Positions 16,772-27,038 of a DNA stretch of 64,000 nucleotides are shown piece after piece. The notes beneath the pieces were generated by a model. It was not told where the DNA came from. It did no database searches and saw only the letters and a list, made by a program, of their open reading frames with translations. The position numbers and the translations under genes were made by a program. Numbering within the stretch: the first letter of the stretch is position 1; every line of letters starts with the position of its first letter. The stretch comes from Paenibacillus tundrae. GTDB lineage: Bacteria > Bacillota > Bacilli > Paenibacillales > Paenibacillaceae. The stretch covers positions 4,030,001 to 4,094,000 of the forward strand of contig NZ_CP145605.1 in assembly GCF_036884255.1 (NCBI RefSeq), given 5' to 3'.

Positions 16772-19327
16772 TTAGATAAACAAATTATGGTTCGCCTGAT
16801 CTGCTTGTCCGAGATAATAACCAACGCCACCAATGACAGCCTGATCAATTAATTCCTCATGCTGAATGCCCATCAGATCCATCGACATCTGACAAGCCAC
16901 GATCTCTACCCCTTGTGCGATAGCAGACTCCATAAGTTGCTCCAGCGAAGCGACATTATTTTTTTTCATCAGCCCCCGTATCATCTTTGAACCTGTACCA
17001 AACATATTCATCTTGGAGAGTCCCAGCTTGAGGCTGTTGCTTGGCAGCATCATATCAAACATACGAGCCATACCTGTTTTAGCAGGTGCTTGCAACATCT
17101 CGTGCTTGCGAATGATATTTAAGCCCCAGAAGGTGAAAAACATCGTTACTTTCCGTCCGCTTGCTGCTGCCCCATTGGCAATAATGAATGAGGCAATAGC
17201 CTTATCGAGTTCACCGCTGAATACCACCATAGTACTGGCTTTATCAAGTTGCTGTGAATGGCTTGTAATAGGTGAAGTATTCTTGGCTAAAACTGCCTCA
17301 ATCACCCCGCCCTTGTCCCGCTCCAGCTTAAGAACGTCAGACCCGGACATTGTAGCCCATGCCTTCACATCCTCATAGAATCCTGGATCGGAAGCTTTCA
17401 CTCGGAGAGTTTGTCCGTCTACCAGCTGATCCATTTTTTGTTTAACCTCGATTAAAGGCCCAGGGCAACTCAGACCACATACGTTCAATTCGTTATCGAT
17501 GCGAAGTTCATCTGACGAATGTACTTGTGAGCCTTGCTTGGTTTCGTCATCCATCGGAATTTCCCCTTGCCCATCATCTGCTTTATTTATCTCATGGCGA
17601 TTAATGTCGTTACTATTGTTCCTTCCGTTGTCCCCGTCGATGCCACCTCTTAAGACGGTTTCAGGTTTGAATTGTACCTGACGATAGGTTTTGTACCCCC
17701 CGCTCAAGTTTTTCACCTTATAGCCATGCTGGCGTAGAATTTGTGTGGCGGTATAACCACGAAGGCCTACCTGGCAATAAACCCAAATTTCTTTGGAAGC
17801 ATCTAGGTCATCCAGACGTTGACGCAGCTCATCCACCGGAATGGACAATGAACCTGGAATATTGCCGTTACGGTATTCTAGGTCACTTCGTACGTCTAAC
17901 AATACAGACTCAACAGGATTGCGCTCTGCCAGCTGATCATACGTGAATGAGTCTAATCGACCTGCAATCATGTTTTCAGCAGCATACCCGACCATGTTTA
18001 CCGGGTCTTTCGCAGAAGAATATGGCGGTGCATAGCTCAATTCAAGTTCTGTCAAATCTCGTACATTTCCTCCGAAGTGAATCGCCACCGCAATATCATC
18101 AATTCGTTTGTCCACCCCCTCGTAACCAACAGCTTGTGCACCTAGAATTTTCCCATTCGAAGAGAAGAGCAATTTCAATGTCACTGCACTGGAACCTGGA
18201 TAATAGGAAGCATGGGAGGCTGGATGTACGATCACAGTACGATAGTCTATCTGCATTCGTTTGAGCGTTTTCTCATTGCTGCCGGTAGATGCACCCGTTA
18301 ACCCAAATACTTTGATGATCGACGTTCCTTGAGTCCCATTATAAGTTGTTGAGAGACCTGCAATCTGATCCGCTACAATGCGTCCTTGTTTGTTCGCAGG
18401 ACCCGCAAGGGGAATTGCTGTCTGCGCACCATGAATGTAATCCCTCACTTCAATGGCATCACCCACGGCATAAATATGCGGAATACTGCTCTCCATCTTT
18501 TCATTAACAAGGATGTGCCCACGCGAACCAAGAGCCACGCCACTGTCCTGTAAAAATGAAGTGTCTGGTGTAACGCCGATCGCCAGAATAACCAGATCAG
18601 CAGATAATATAGTGCCATCGGACAATTCCACGCCGATACCTCGATCCAGTGTCCGGAAGCCTTGAACTCGTTGCGAGAATATGAGATTTACTCCATGCTG
18701 CTCCATCTCTTGCGCCAGCGTAGCCGCAAGTTCAGGATCAAACGGTGTTAACAGTTGATCATTGCCTTCAACCAAAGTTACATCGAGTCCAGCTTCCTTC
18801 AAATTTTCAGCCATTTCTACACCTATAAATCCACCGCCGATAACAATTGAACTTTGGTTGTTATGAGAACTTATCTGTTCTTTTATTCTATCGATATCGG
18901 GAATATTCCGCACGGTATAGATCAATGGGTTCTCTTTACCCGGCAGATCAGGCACAAGCGGATGGGCACCAGGCGACAAAATTAATTCATCATAACTTTC
19001 CTCATATAGACCACGTATAGCACTGCGTACCTTTACGGTGCGTTTACTTGAATCAACAGCTATAACCTCGCTTTGTGTTCGCACATCAATGTTGAATCGT
19101 TCCTCCATACCTTTCGGTGTCTGTACAAGTAGTCGTGTACGCTCTTCAATTGTACCTCCAATGTAATAAGGCAAGCCGCAGTTAGCAAATGAAATATAAG
19201 GCCCTTTTTCAAACATAATGATCTCTGCATGTTCGTCAAGACGCCGGAGGCGTGCAGCAGCAGATGCACCCCCTGCGACACCTCCCACGATTAACACTTT
19301 TTTACGTTTATTCATCTTCGCATTCAT
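16772..19327 (-). CDS. CoA-disulfide reductase / rhodanese / TusA / DsrE-like fusion
   Basis: An 851-residue four-module sulfur enzyme. Residues 1-455 are an FAD disulfide oxidoreductase of the CoA-disulfide reductase type: GGVAGGASAAARL, the active Cys50 in SFANCGLPYYIGG, and a second dinucleotide site GGGFIGVEMAENL. Residues about 465-555 are a rhodanese with catalytic Cys518 in CQVGLRG. After a polar linker (560-605), residues 610-685 are a TusA-like domain with Cys617 and Cys621 in CGLSCPGP. Residues 698-851 are a DsrE-like domain with Cys812. It probably reduces or relays persulfide or polysulfide sulfur. It is preceded by an overlapping ArsR regulator. The ATG at 19315 is an alternative start. 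Confidence 0.92.
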   Translation of the reverse strand: MNAKMNKRKKVLIVGGVAGGASAAARLRRLDEHAEIIMFEKGPYISFANCGLPYYIGGTIEERTRLLVQTPKGMEERFNIDVRTQSEVIAVDSSKRTVKVRSAIRGLYEESYDELILSPGAHPLVPDLPGKENPLIYTVRNIPDIDRIKEQISSHNNQSSIVIGGGFIGVEMAENLKEAGLDVTLVEGNDQLLTPFDPELAATLAQEMEQHGVNLIFSQRVQGFRTLDRGIGVELSDGTILSADLVILAIGVTPDTSFLQDSGVALGSRGHILVNEKMESSIPHIYAVGDAIEVRDYIHGAQTAIPLAGPANKQGRIVADQIAGLSTTYNGTQGTSIIKVFGLTGASTGSNEKTLKRMQIDYRTVIVHPASHASYYPGSSAVTLKLLFSSNGKILGAQAVGYEGVDKRIDDIAVAIHFGGNVRDLTELELSYAPPYSSAKDPVNMVGYAAENMIAGRLDSFTYDQLAERNPVESVLLDVRSDLEYRNGNIPGSLSIPVDELRQRLDDLDASKEIWVYCQVGLRGYTATQILRQHGYKVKNLSGGYKTYRQVQFKPETVLRGGIDGDNGRNNSNDINRHEINKADDGQGEIPMDDETKQGSQVHSSDELRIDNELNVCGLSCPGPLIEVKQKMDQLVDGQTLRVKASDPGFYEDVKAWATMSGSDVLKLERDKGGVIEAVLAKNTSPITSHSQQLDKASTMVVFSGELDKAIASFIIANGAAASGRKVTMFFTFWGLNIIRKHEMLQAPAKTGMARMFDMMLPSNSLKLGLSKMNMFGTGSKMIRGLMKKNNVASLEQLMESAIAQGVEIVACQMSMDLMGIQHEELIDQAVIGGVGYYLGQADQANHNLFI

Positions 19328-19625
19328 CCTTTTCGAATAAAATCCTAATTAACTGCTCCACACGTGCATCTGCAAGTACGTAATTTACTTCAAGACCATT
19401 TCGCTCTGTAGCTACGATTCCTGCACTGCGAAGCTTTTGCAGATGCTGTGACACCGTTGATTGCGGAAGATCCAGACATTCCTGCATATATGAAACGTTA
19501 CATTTCTTTTTGCGCATCAAACCACGAACAATACATAAACGCACCGGGTGAGAAAGCGCCTTAAGTAACTCAGCTGGTTCGTCAAACTGTTTTAATTGAT
19601 TCCGATCAAAAGCAGGCAATTCCAA
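19308..19625 (-). CDS. ArsR-family regulator, candidate persulfide sensor (SqrR/BigR-like)
   Basis: A 105-residue ArsR/SmtB winged-helix protein: ALSHPVRLCIVRGL, then recognition helix DLPQSTVSQHLQKLRSAGIV. Cysteines are at 31, 42, 50 and 102. Cys42 and Cys102 lie close to where SqrR and BigR carry their reactive pair (about 41 and 107), which form a polysulfide bridge. That function is inference. The start is a TTG seven bases after AGGAGG. It overlaps the sulfur enzyme by 20 bases, making a two-gene operon. A perfect palindrome upstream is its probable operator. Confidence 0.88.
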   Translation of the reverse strand: MELPAFDRNQLKQFDEPAELLKALSHPVRLCIVRGLMRKKKCNVSYMQECLDLPQSTVSQHLQKLRSAGIVATERNGLEVNYVLADARVEQLIRILFEKDECEDE

Positions 19626-19646
19626 AATAATTCCTCCTAAAACGTT

Positions 19647-19666
19647 ATATCGTAATATTACGATAT
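19647..19666 (-). promoter_or_regulatory. ArsR operator, perfect 20-bp palindrome
   Basis: ATATCGTAATATTACGATAT is self-complementary over all 20 bases and ends 22 bases before the TTG start of the ArsR gene. A half-site, CATATCGTATGAA, lies about 40 bases further upstream. Confidence 0.85.
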
Positions 19667-19756
19667 ATTGATTTTGTTGTCAATTTTATTTTCTAAAAAG
19701 GCATATCGTATGAATTCATTGTTATTCTGTTATAACAATTCAAAATCAATTCAACC

Positions 19757-19798
19757 CAAAAAGCATATTCCCAGCTTATAAAAACCAGGAGTATGCTC
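19757..19798 (-). terminator. Terminator of the orphan MarR gene
   Basis: The stem AGCATA.TCC / GGA.TATGCT is followed on the minus strand by TTTTTGGG. It lies between the MarR gene and the ArsR operon. Confidence 0.75.
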
Positions 19799-19875
19799 AG
19801 GGGTACATCAATTCTGCTGGCAAGTCATCAGATATATACGTACTTCGTATCACTTTTTAGTTATATTGCCTTAGT

Positions 19876-20322
19876 TTAACCTGAACTCGTTAAGGCCGGC
19901 TCTTGAACGTTGGTTTTGGGTGCTGTCATCTTGCCAAGCAGGTATACCAGTAGTTGTTGATTGTGCATTGAAATATTACTAAGCACCGAATTCATGAAGT
20001 CGTTGCGAATAGCAATGCCTCGCTCCGTTTCCTTCCGTCCTTTGTCCGATAGAGAAACCCAGACGATCCGTCTATCTTGATTATCTCGATCTCTACGAAT
20101 GAGACCATTCTTCTCCATGCGATCAAGCAACATCGTCACCGCCGCAGGTGTAGTCGCCAAAAAAGGAATCAAATCAGATGGCTTCATTCTCTGGTGATCC
20201 TCAAGAACCTCCAGTACTGCCAACTGAGCTTCAGTTAGGGAGGGGGCTAATTCTTGATCCATATGCAATTTATAGTCCTTTGTTAACCTTGACCAGCACT
20301 TCGCAAAATCGGAATTATACAT
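19876..20322 (-). CDS. MarR-family regulator, orphan
   Basis: About 148 residues with a MarR winged helix: MKPSDLIPFLATTPAAVTMLLDRMEKNGLIRRDRDNQDRRIVWV. An open frame extends to 20355, but GAGGAG nine bases before the ATG at 20322 fixes the start. It is monocistronic, with terminators on both sides, and no obvious target gene is adjacent. A CGAAG..CTTCG inverted repeat at 20435-20453 could be its own operator. Its ligand is unknown. Confidence 0.88.
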   Translation of the reverse strand: MYNSDFAKCWSRLTKDYKLHMDQELAPSLTEAQLAVLEVLEDHQRMKPSDLIPFLATTPAAVTMLLDRMEKNGLIRRDRDNQDRRIVWVSLSDKGRKETERGIAIRNDFMNSVLSNISMHNQQLLVYLLGKMTAPKTNVQEPALTSSG

Positions 20323-20489
20323 GTTATAACGCTCCTCTCTGCATCCGGTTATCACTTCACCTGCTTAAGTTTTCGCCCTCAAAAGCCGCATTCCTGCTGG
20401 GTTTTTTCAATTTCCTAGCGATCGACCGTAATCGACGAAGGTTGTTAAACTTCGCATAAAAGCTCTCTTGTAATCCGCCTCATAGCAAC

Positions 20490-20536
20490 AAAAAAAGACT
20501 CCTCACATGACAGGATCGCTGCACTGTGAAGAGTCT
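20490..20536 (-). terminator. parC terminator
   Basis: The stem AAGACTC.TCACA / TGTGA.GAGTCTT with a 17-base loop is followed by a run of seven U on the minus strand. It lies just downstream of the parC stop. Confidence 0.85.
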
Positions 20537-20559
20537 TCTATTATAACTATTTTTGAAAT

Positions 20560-23022
20560 TTATGATGATGCGCCGGAAGCATCTTCCGTAAAGTCTCCGA
20601 GCAATTCCATAATTTCATCTTGCTTATCTACATGTACAAGTAACTTACCAATATGCTTACGCTCCGTAATCGGCACACCTTCCGAAGAAATCGCATGAGT
20701 ATGCCCTTCCTTGGTCATTACATTAAAGCTTCGTTTTTCACGACAATAGAAGGCTGCTGCAATACGGCTACCGTTCGGCTTAACCCGTTTGCCTTCCTTA
20801 AACTCAAATGTTGCAAGACCTTTGCCTCCGCGGCTCTGTAATGCATAATCGAGCAATAATGAACGTTTGCCATAGCCTAGATCAGACAACACAGCAACTT
20901 CACCTTCATCGCCCTCTACCCATAAAGCAGCAACCACTTCGTCTGTATCTTTTAGCTGAATCCCGCGTACACCACCGGATACCCGTCCCATCGGATTAAC
21001 TTCATCCTCACGGAAACGGATCGCCATTGCTTCTTTGGTAATCAGCATAATTTCTTTGTCACCTGTGCTTAAATGCACTGATAATACCTCATCATCCTTA
21101 CCTACTTTGCACGCAGCCACAGCACCCGAACGTTTCGTTACATACTCTTTCAATTCGGTACGCTTCACCTGGCCGTTACGAGTCACAAACACCAGGCTAT
21201 GATTAGGCTCCTCAAAGGACTTCACTGCAAGCACAGTGGATATCCGATCATCTTTGGCAAGTGGAATCACATTGACAATAGCTGTCCCTGGATCTTTCCA
21301 TTTGAACTCTGGCACCTGATGAACAGGCAGAAGGAAGTATTGCCCTTTCTTTGTGAATACCAGTAGGTTTTCAAGTGTATTTACTTCAAGGACTTGTGAT
21401 ATATAGTCCCCTTCTTTTACACCGCTACCGTTACGTTCCCCACCAGATCTTGAAAAGGACTGCATGCCTGTGCGTTTAATGTATCCTTCTTTGGATAAAG
21501 TCACAAATACATCTTCCGCATTAACCAGCACTTCCAAATTAACTTTAAGCTCTTCGACTTCGCCTTGGATTGCAGAGCGACGATCAATACCGTATTTCTC
21601 TCGAATCTCCAACAATTCCTTACGAATTACTCCGATTAGCTTGCGGTCACTATCAAGAATAGCACGTAGCTGTGCAATCTTTTTCATCAGATCGCCAAGT
21701 TCTTTCTCCAGCGAAGTGATCTCCAGATTAGTCAAACGGTATAATTGCAGGGTAAGTATTGAATCCGCTTGGCGCTCGGAAAATCCAAACATCCACATTA
21801 GGTTATTCTGAGCATCTTGGCGGTTTTTTGATGCTTTGATCGCCGCGATCACTTCATCCAAAATATTCAGTGCTTTAACAAGCCCCTCTAGCACATGTGC
21901 ACGGTCTTCCGCTTTCTCCAGCTCATACTGGGTACGGAACGTCACAACTTCACGCTGGTGAGCAATATAAGCTTCCAGAATCGCTTTTAAGCCCAACTGC
22001 TGCGGGGCTTTGTTGACGATCGCCACCATATTGAAGTTATAGGTGACCTGCAAATCGGTTTTTTTGAGCAAATATGCCAGAATCCCCTGTGCATCCGCTT
22101 CTTTTTTCAATTCGATTACGATCCGTAACCCTTCACGCCCACTCTCGTCACGTACCTCAGCAATGCCTTCGACCTTTTTCTCCAGACGGATGTTCTCCAT
22201 CGCGGTGACTAGGCGAGACTTCACGACTTGATAAGGAATCTCCGTAATGACAATTTGCTGTCTGCCACCACGCATGTTCTCGATATCCGTTTTGGAGCGA
22301 ATATAGATACGTCCTTTACCCGTGCGGTACGCATCTAGAATGCCATCACCGCCCATGATCAATCCACCTGTTGGAAAGTCCGGCCCCTTCATGAACATCA
22401 TAATTTCTTCTAGCTCAATCGAAGGTTTCTCCATCACAGCAATACTTGCGTCAATGACCTCCCGCAGATTATGCGTTGGGATCTCCGTTGCAAAGCCAGA
22501 AGAAATCCCGCTTACACCATTAACCAACAAGTTCGGATAACGTGAGGGCAATACAACGGGTTCTTTAGCTGTGTTATCAAAGTTATCCTTGAACAAGACA
22601 GTACGTTTCTCAATATCACGTAACATCTCCATCGCAATCGGTGACAAACGTGCTTCTGTATAACGCATCGCTGCAGCCGGATCATCATCCTGCGAGCCCC
22701 AGTTACCATGACCGTCCACCAGCATATGGCCCATTTTCCATGGCTGTGCCATCCGCACCATACCATCATAGATGGAGGAGTCACCATGAGGGTGGTAATT
22801 ACCCATAACGTCTCCAACGGTTTTGGCAGACTTACGATACGGCTTCTCAGGCGTATTACCCGAGTCATACATGGCATACAAAATACGCCGCTGCACGGGT
22901 TTTAACCCATCACGCACATCGGGGATTGCCCGATCCTGAATAATGTATTTGGAGTAGCGACCGAAACGGTCACCTACGACCTCTTCGAGAAAGGCCGGCA
23001 TAAATTGTTCTGATAGACTCAT
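20560..23022 (-). CDS. parC: DNA topoisomerase IV subunit A
   Basis: About 820 residues. It forms the cleavage-reunion subunit of topoisomerase IV, which decatenates chromosomes. The catalytic tyrosine is Tyr121 in [11 protein letters not shown]. The quinolone-resistance region [14 protein letters not shown] has Ser82 and Asp86, the unmutated-looking residues. The C-terminal half forms the beta-pinwheel. The wording of the region ([17 protein letters not shown]) and adjacency to parE point to ParC rather than GyrA. A GTG at 23031 is in frame, but GAAGG is correctly spaced for the ATG at 23022. It follows parE by 12 bases. Confidence 0.94.
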   Translation of the reverse strand: MSLSEQFMPAFLEEVVGDRFGRYSKYIIQDRAIPDVRDGLKPVQRRILYAMYDSGNTPEKPYRKSAKTVGDVMGNYHPHGDSSIYDGMVRMAQPWKMGHMLVDGHGNWGSQDDDPAAAMRYTEARLSPIAMEMLRDIEKRTVLFKDNFDNTAKEPVVLPSRYPNLLVNGVSGISSGFATEIPTHNLREVIDASIAVMEKPSIELEEIMMFMKGPDFPTGGLIMGGDGILDAYRTGKGRIYIRSKTDIENMRGGRQQIVITEIPYQVVKSRLVTAMENIRLEKKVEGIAEVRDESGREGLRIVIELKKEADAQGILAYLLKKTDLQVTYNFNMVAIVNKAPQQLGLKAILEAYIAHQREVVTFRTQYELEKAEDRAHVLEGLVKALNILDEVIAAIKASKNRQDAQNNLMWMFGFSERQADSILTLQLYRLTNLEITSLEKELGDLMKKIAQLRAILDSDRKLIGVIRKELLEIREKYGIDRRSAIQGEVEELKVNLEVLVNAEDVFVTLSKEGYIKRTGMQSFSRSGGERNGSGVKEGDYISQVLEVNTLENLLVFTKKGQYFLLPVHQVPEFKWKDPGTAIVNVIPLAKDDRISTVLAVKSFEEPNHSLVFVTRNGQVKRTELKEYVTKRSGAVAACKVGKDDEVLSVHLSTGDKEIMLITKEAMAIRFREDEVNPMGRVSGGVRGIQLKDTDEVVAALWVEGDEGEVAVLSDLGYGKRSLLLDYALQSRGGKGLATFEFKEGKRVKPNGSRIAAAFYCREKRSFNVMTKEGHTHAISSEGVPITERKHIGKLLVHVDKQDEIMELLGDFTEDASGASS

Positions 23023-23034
23023 TCCAAGCACCTT

Positions 23035-25014
23035 CTATTCTTCGTACTCTGTAAAGTCAACGTTCTCTACAATCCAGCGTTTACGCGGATCTACTTTGTC
23101 ACCCATAAGTGTGGATACCCGTCGCTCTGCTTTTGCCGCATCCACAATTTCCACTTTGAGCAATGCACGCGACTCTGGATTCATTGTCGTTTCCCACAAT
23201 TGATCAGGGTTCATCTCGCCCAATCCTTTGTAACGCTGAAGTTCGACGTTTTTACCTAATTCTTTCATGTAATTAGCCAACTGTTCATCCGTCCAAGCAT
23301 AACGAACGGTTGACATTTTGCCTGATTTGCTAGTGATTTTGTATAGCGGCGGCTGAGCAATGTACACTTTACCCTCATCAATCAAAGGTTTCATGTAGCG
23401 ATAAAAGAACGTTAGCAACAATACTTGGATATGCGCACCGTCTGTATCGGCATCTGTCATAATGATGATTTTGGAATAATTGCTGTCTTCAACCGCGAAC
23501 TCGGTACCAATACCTGCTCCAATGGCAGCAGTAATTGCACGATACTCTTCATTTTTCAGTATGTCAGCAAGCTTGGCCTTCTCTGGGTTTAGCGGCTTCC
23601 CTTTCAGCGGAAGAATGGCTTGAATTTTGGAATCCCGCCCTTGTTTCGCTGAACCTCCCGCCGAATCTCCCTCTACAATGAACAACTCATTCCGAGAAAA
23701 GTCCTTCGATTGTGCCGGAGTTAACTTACCGTTCAGATTGGAACTTTCACTACGTTTCTTGCCTGAACGCATCTCGTCACGTGCCTTACGCGCTGCCTCT
23801 CTTGCACGAGAAGCCTGAACTGCTTTGCGAATCAATGTCTGTGCAACCTGTGGGTTCTCTTCTAAGAACCGTTGCATGTTCTCTGCCACGACAGAATCCA
23901 CTACACTTCGAGCAGATGCGCTTCCGAGTTGGTCTTTCGTTTGACCGACGAACTCAACCTCAGACATTTTGACACTTATAACAGACATCATACCTTCACG
24001 AAGGTCGTTACCTTCTAGGTTTTTGTCCTTTTCCTTAATCATGTTCGTCCGTCTTGCGTATTCATTCATCACACGGGTATAGGCCGTCTTGAATCCGGTC
24101 TCATGTGTTCCCCCACCTCTGGTAGGTATGGAGTTAACAAATGACGCCAGCGTTTCGGTATAACCTGCGTTGTACTGAATCGCCACTTCAACTTCGATAT
24201 CATCCTTCTCCGCAACAAAATGAATGACATCATGTAGCACATCTTTATTTTCGTTCAAGTATGCGACAAATTGACTTGCTCCACCTTCATACATGTACTC
24301 ATCTTGATTTCCTGAGCGCTCGTCCTTGAGCACAATCCGTAGACCGGAGTTTAAGAAAGCAATCTCCTGCAAACGCTCCGCGAGTGTATCGTAATTTAAC
24401 TGAATACCATTTTGAAAAACACGAATATCCGGCTTGAACGTAACCTTCGTTCCGGTGCGATTAGTATTGCCCAGCACTTCAAGGCCTGTAATAGGCTCTC
24501 CGACATGCTCTACACCTTTTTTATCTTGCCAATATTCGAATCGTTGACGATGAATCTTACCATCGCGGAAAATTTCAACTTCTAGCCACTCAGACAAAGC
24601 GTTCGTTACCGAAGCACCAACGCCGTGAAGTCCGCCAGATTTCTTGTATCCTGATCCACCGAATTTTCCGCCTGCGTGCAAAATCGTAAACACGACCTGG
24701 GGAGTAGGAATCCCTGTTTTATGTATACCTGTCGGAATTCCCCTTCCGTTATCCTGAACCGTAATGGAACCGTCCTTATGCAGGGTGATATCGATTTTGG
24801 AGCAGAATTTGGCGAGATGTTCGTCGACAGCATTGTCAACAATCTCCCATACCAAATGATGCAGACCCGAAGAACTGGTGCTGCCGATGTACATCCCGGG
24901 CCGTTTCCGAACCGCTACCAGTCCTTCAAGTACTTGAATGTCGTCCGCGTCGTAGCCTGAAGACCCTTGTCCTCCGCCTGTCGAACCTGCCGACATATCG
25001 ATTTGCTCGACCAT
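23035..25014 (-). CDS. parE: DNA topoisomerase IV subunit B
   Basis: A 659-residue GHKL ATPase subunit of topoisomerase IV. The ATP site includes VDNAVDEH, DNGRGIPTGIH and the lid KSGGLHGVGASV. The TOPRIM domain shows FIVEGDSAGGSAKQGRD, PLKGKPLNPEKAK and MTDADTDGAHI. The C terminus ends in the usual RKRWIVENVDF. The N-terminal extension before the GHKL core is Gly/Ser-rich. GGGGGAG lies upstream of the ATG. It is the first gene of a parE-parC operon with a 12-base gap. Confidence 0.96.
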   Translation of the reverse strand: MVEQIDMSAGSTGGGQGSSGYDADDIQVLEGLVAVRKRPGMYIGSTSSSGLHHLVWEIVDNAVDEHLAKFCSKIDITLHKDGSITVQDNGRGIPTGIHKTGIPTPQVVFTILHAGGKFGGSGYKKSGGLHGVGASVTNALSEWLEVEIFRDGKIHRQRFEYWQDKKGVEHVGEPITGLEVLGNTNRTGTKVTFKPDIRVFQNGIQLNYDTLAERLQEIAFLNSGLRIVLKDERSGNQDEYMYEGGASQFVAYLNENKDVLHDVIHFVAEKDDIEVEVAIQYNAGYTETLASFVNSIPTRGGGTHETGFKTAYTRVMNEYARRTNMIKEKDKNLEGNDLREGMMSVISVKMSEVEFVGQTKDQLGSASARSVVDSVVAENMQRFLEENPQVAQTLIRKAVQASRAREAARKARDEMRSGKKRSESSNLNGKLTPAQSKDFSRNELFIVEGDSAGGSAKQGRDSKIQAILPLKGKPLNPEKAKLADILKNEEYRAITAAIGAGIGTEFAVEDSNYSKIIIMTDADTDGAHIQVLLLTFFYRYMKPLIDEGKVYIAQPPLYKITSKSGKMSTVRYAWTDEQLANYMKELGKNVELQRYKGLGEMNPDQLWETTMNPESRALLKVEIVDAAKAERRVSTLMGDKVDPRKRWIVENVDFTEYEE

Positions 25015-25090
25015 TCATGCTCCCCCTTCTTCACTACCAACTAAAAAAAATGCTAAAATGCAAACAGATGTTTTCTTATCCTTGTCCATT

Positions 25091-26089
25091 TTAATTCAAG
25101 ATATCCCGTTTCGTAAAGACAAGGAATGACACAATCAGTGAAGCAACGCCCCAAACACTAAGCACAATAAGGGAAAATGACAAATTCATTCCTTCAATTG
25201 GCGGTAATCCACCTGACAAATAATTAGGAAGTTCAAGGTTTACCATGAAGAGATATTTGGCTGTCTCCCATGAAGCCGCCATGTTCGTAAGGATTGTTCC
25301 TGCAATCAGAGCAGCCATCATAATGACAATACTTGCAGCCGTACTTCGCACAAGAACCGATACCATAAAGGCCAGCATGGCTACGATCACACTAACAAAC
25401 CAAATTAATCCTGCCTGCATGAGCATATACTGCCATTGATCTACAGCATGCACAGTCGACATGTCCACTTCTGTCCCCACAATCTTGAAGCCTGTGAAGA
25501 CCGGCATCGTAAATCCTTTATATCCAAAAACAGCGCCCGATATGGCATAGCAGATCACATAAGCCGATACGACGATAATCGAAACAAACATGATCAGTGT
25601 GATCAGTTTGCTTAGAAGCACTTTCCATCGCCTAACCGGACGAGTTAAGAGCATTTTAATGGTTCCTGTTGTGCGTTCTCCTGACACAAGATCCGAAGCA
25701 ATCGCCATAATTAACAGAGGAATAAATAAACCAACTGCATTATTCATGAACTCTCTCGTAAAGGTAACACCACCCGGTTCTTTCGGATTGATGTCATTTT
25801 CCAGATAATATTGCATCTGCTGGATATATACCGTTCTATATTTCTTAAATTCCTCAGGAACCCGATCACTGCCAAGCGAGTTCTGATTATCGGTAATTGC
25901 CTGTTGCAGCTCAAGTCGCCAATCGCCGTTAAACTTGTCTTGATTATTTTGCGAAGATTTCATCTGTGCATACGTAAACATCGGCACCAAAACGGCCAGA
26001 ACGATAAAAATAATATAAAGGCGTTTTTTCTTCACCATTTTAATCGTTTCGTTGCGAATTAACGGCATAATATTACTCAATGGATTCAC
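25091..26089 (-). CDS. ABC-2 type transporter permease
   Basis: A 332-residue membrane protein with an N-terminal helix (about 20-42), an extracytoplasmic loop of about 90 residues, and five further hydrophobic segments. This is the layout of ABC-2 permeases. The motif SGERTTGTIKMLLTRPVRRWKVLLSKL is the cytoplasmic coupling segment of the NatB/YhaP-like group. It overlaps the ATPase gene by 17 bases. The substrate is unknown. The gene order hydrolase, ATPase, permease suggests export of a lipid, peptide or antibiotic. Confidence 0.88.
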   Translation of the reverse strand: MNPLSNIMPLIRNETIKMVKKKRLYIIFIVLAVLVPMFTYAQMKSSQNNQDKFNGDWRLELQQAITDNQNSLGSDRVPEEFKKYRTVYIQQMQYYLENDINPKEPGGVTFTREFMNNAVGLFIPLLIMAIASDLVSGERTTGTIKMLLTRPVRRWKVLLSKLITLIMFVSIIVVSAYVICYAISGAVFGYKGFTMPVFTGFKIVGTEVDMSTVHAVDQWQYMLMQAGLIWFVSVIVAMLAFMVSVLVRSTAASIVIMMAALIAGTILTNMAASWETAKYLFMVNLELPNYLSGGLPPIEGMNLSFSLIVLSVWGVASLIVSFLVFTKRDILN

Positions 26090-27038
26090 CTTCTGTCATT
26101 TTTAAGAATAGTTGTTCCAGTGTTGGCTGGATACGCTGCACACCTTCCACTTGAATCCCAGCTTGAACCATTTGCTGCACCAGATCAGGGATCTGCTCTT
26201 CAGGCATTTCGGCAACAACAGCGTTGGAACCAAGCCCTGCAACAAGAGTGTCATCCATCACATCGCCAGGTCGATCGACCAACGTAATCCCTGCATTCAA
26301 CAGCATTTGTTTGCCTTGTTCCAGGGGTGTAAGATGCCATATCGCTAACTTCGAATGGTCTTCAATCAATTCATGAACGCCCCCAACCGTCAGTACACGT
26401 CCAGCACTTATTATGGCTACACGGTCACAGAGAAGCTGTATTTCACTTAACAAGTGACTGCTGACAAAGACAGCCATCCCTTCACTAGCAAGCTGCTTGA
26501 TGAAGATACGTAATTCCTTGATCCCCTTAGGGTCAAGTCCATTTGTCGGTTCATCCAAAATGAGCAGTCGCGGACGTCCAAGCAGTGCTTGAGCAATTCC
26601 GAGGCGCTGACGCATCCCTAGAGAATACGTTCTAACTTTGTCGTGAATACGCTGATCGAGACGGACAATATCAACAACTTCCTGAATACGCTCATAATCC
26701 ACGCCAGGTTGCATACGAGCGAAATGCTCCAGGTTCTCCCACCCGGTCAAATATGTATATACCTCCGGATTCTCAACGATGGAGCCAACGTACTTCAGTG
26801 CTCTCTCTGGATCTCGGTTCACGTCATAACCACAGACTTTAATGTTGCCTTCGGTTGGTTTGATCAGATCCACAAGCATACGAATTGTCGTTGTTTTGCC
26901 GGCTCCATTGGGTCCCAGAAATCCAAAAATCTCACCTGGTTTAACGTCAAACGTAACGTCCTTAATAATCCACTTACGTCCAATCTTTTTCTTCAGATGT
27001 TGTACGGATAATACTGAATCGTATTGCTGCTCTGCCAT
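26073..27038 (-). CDS. ABC transporter ATP-binding protein (CcmA/NatA type)
   Basis: A 321-residue nucleotide-binding subunit. Walker A is LGPNGAGKTTT (about 41-51), the signature is YSLGMRQRLG, and Walker B is LLILDEPTNGLD followed by the switch histidine SSHLL. A C-terminal extension of about 90 residues is typical of drug- or antibiotic-export ATPases. It is the middle gene of the three-gene unit with the SGNH hydrolase and the permease. Confidence 0.92.
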   Translation of the reverse strand: MAEQQYDSVLSVQHLKKKIGRKWIIKDVTFDVKPGEIFGFLGPNGAGKTTTIRMLVDLIKPTEGNIKVCGYDVNRDPERALKYVGSIVENPEVYTYLTGWENLEHFARMQPGVDYERIQEVVDIVRLDQRIHDKVRTYSLGMRQRLGIAQALLGRPRLLILDEPTNGLDPKGIKELRIFIKQLASEGMAVFVSSHLLSEIQLLCDRVAIISAGRVLTVGGVHELIEDHSKLAIWHLTPLEQGKQMLLNAGITLVDRPGDVMDDTLVAGLGSNAVVAEMPEEQIPDLVQQMVQAGIQVEGVQRIQPTLEQLFLKMTEGESIE

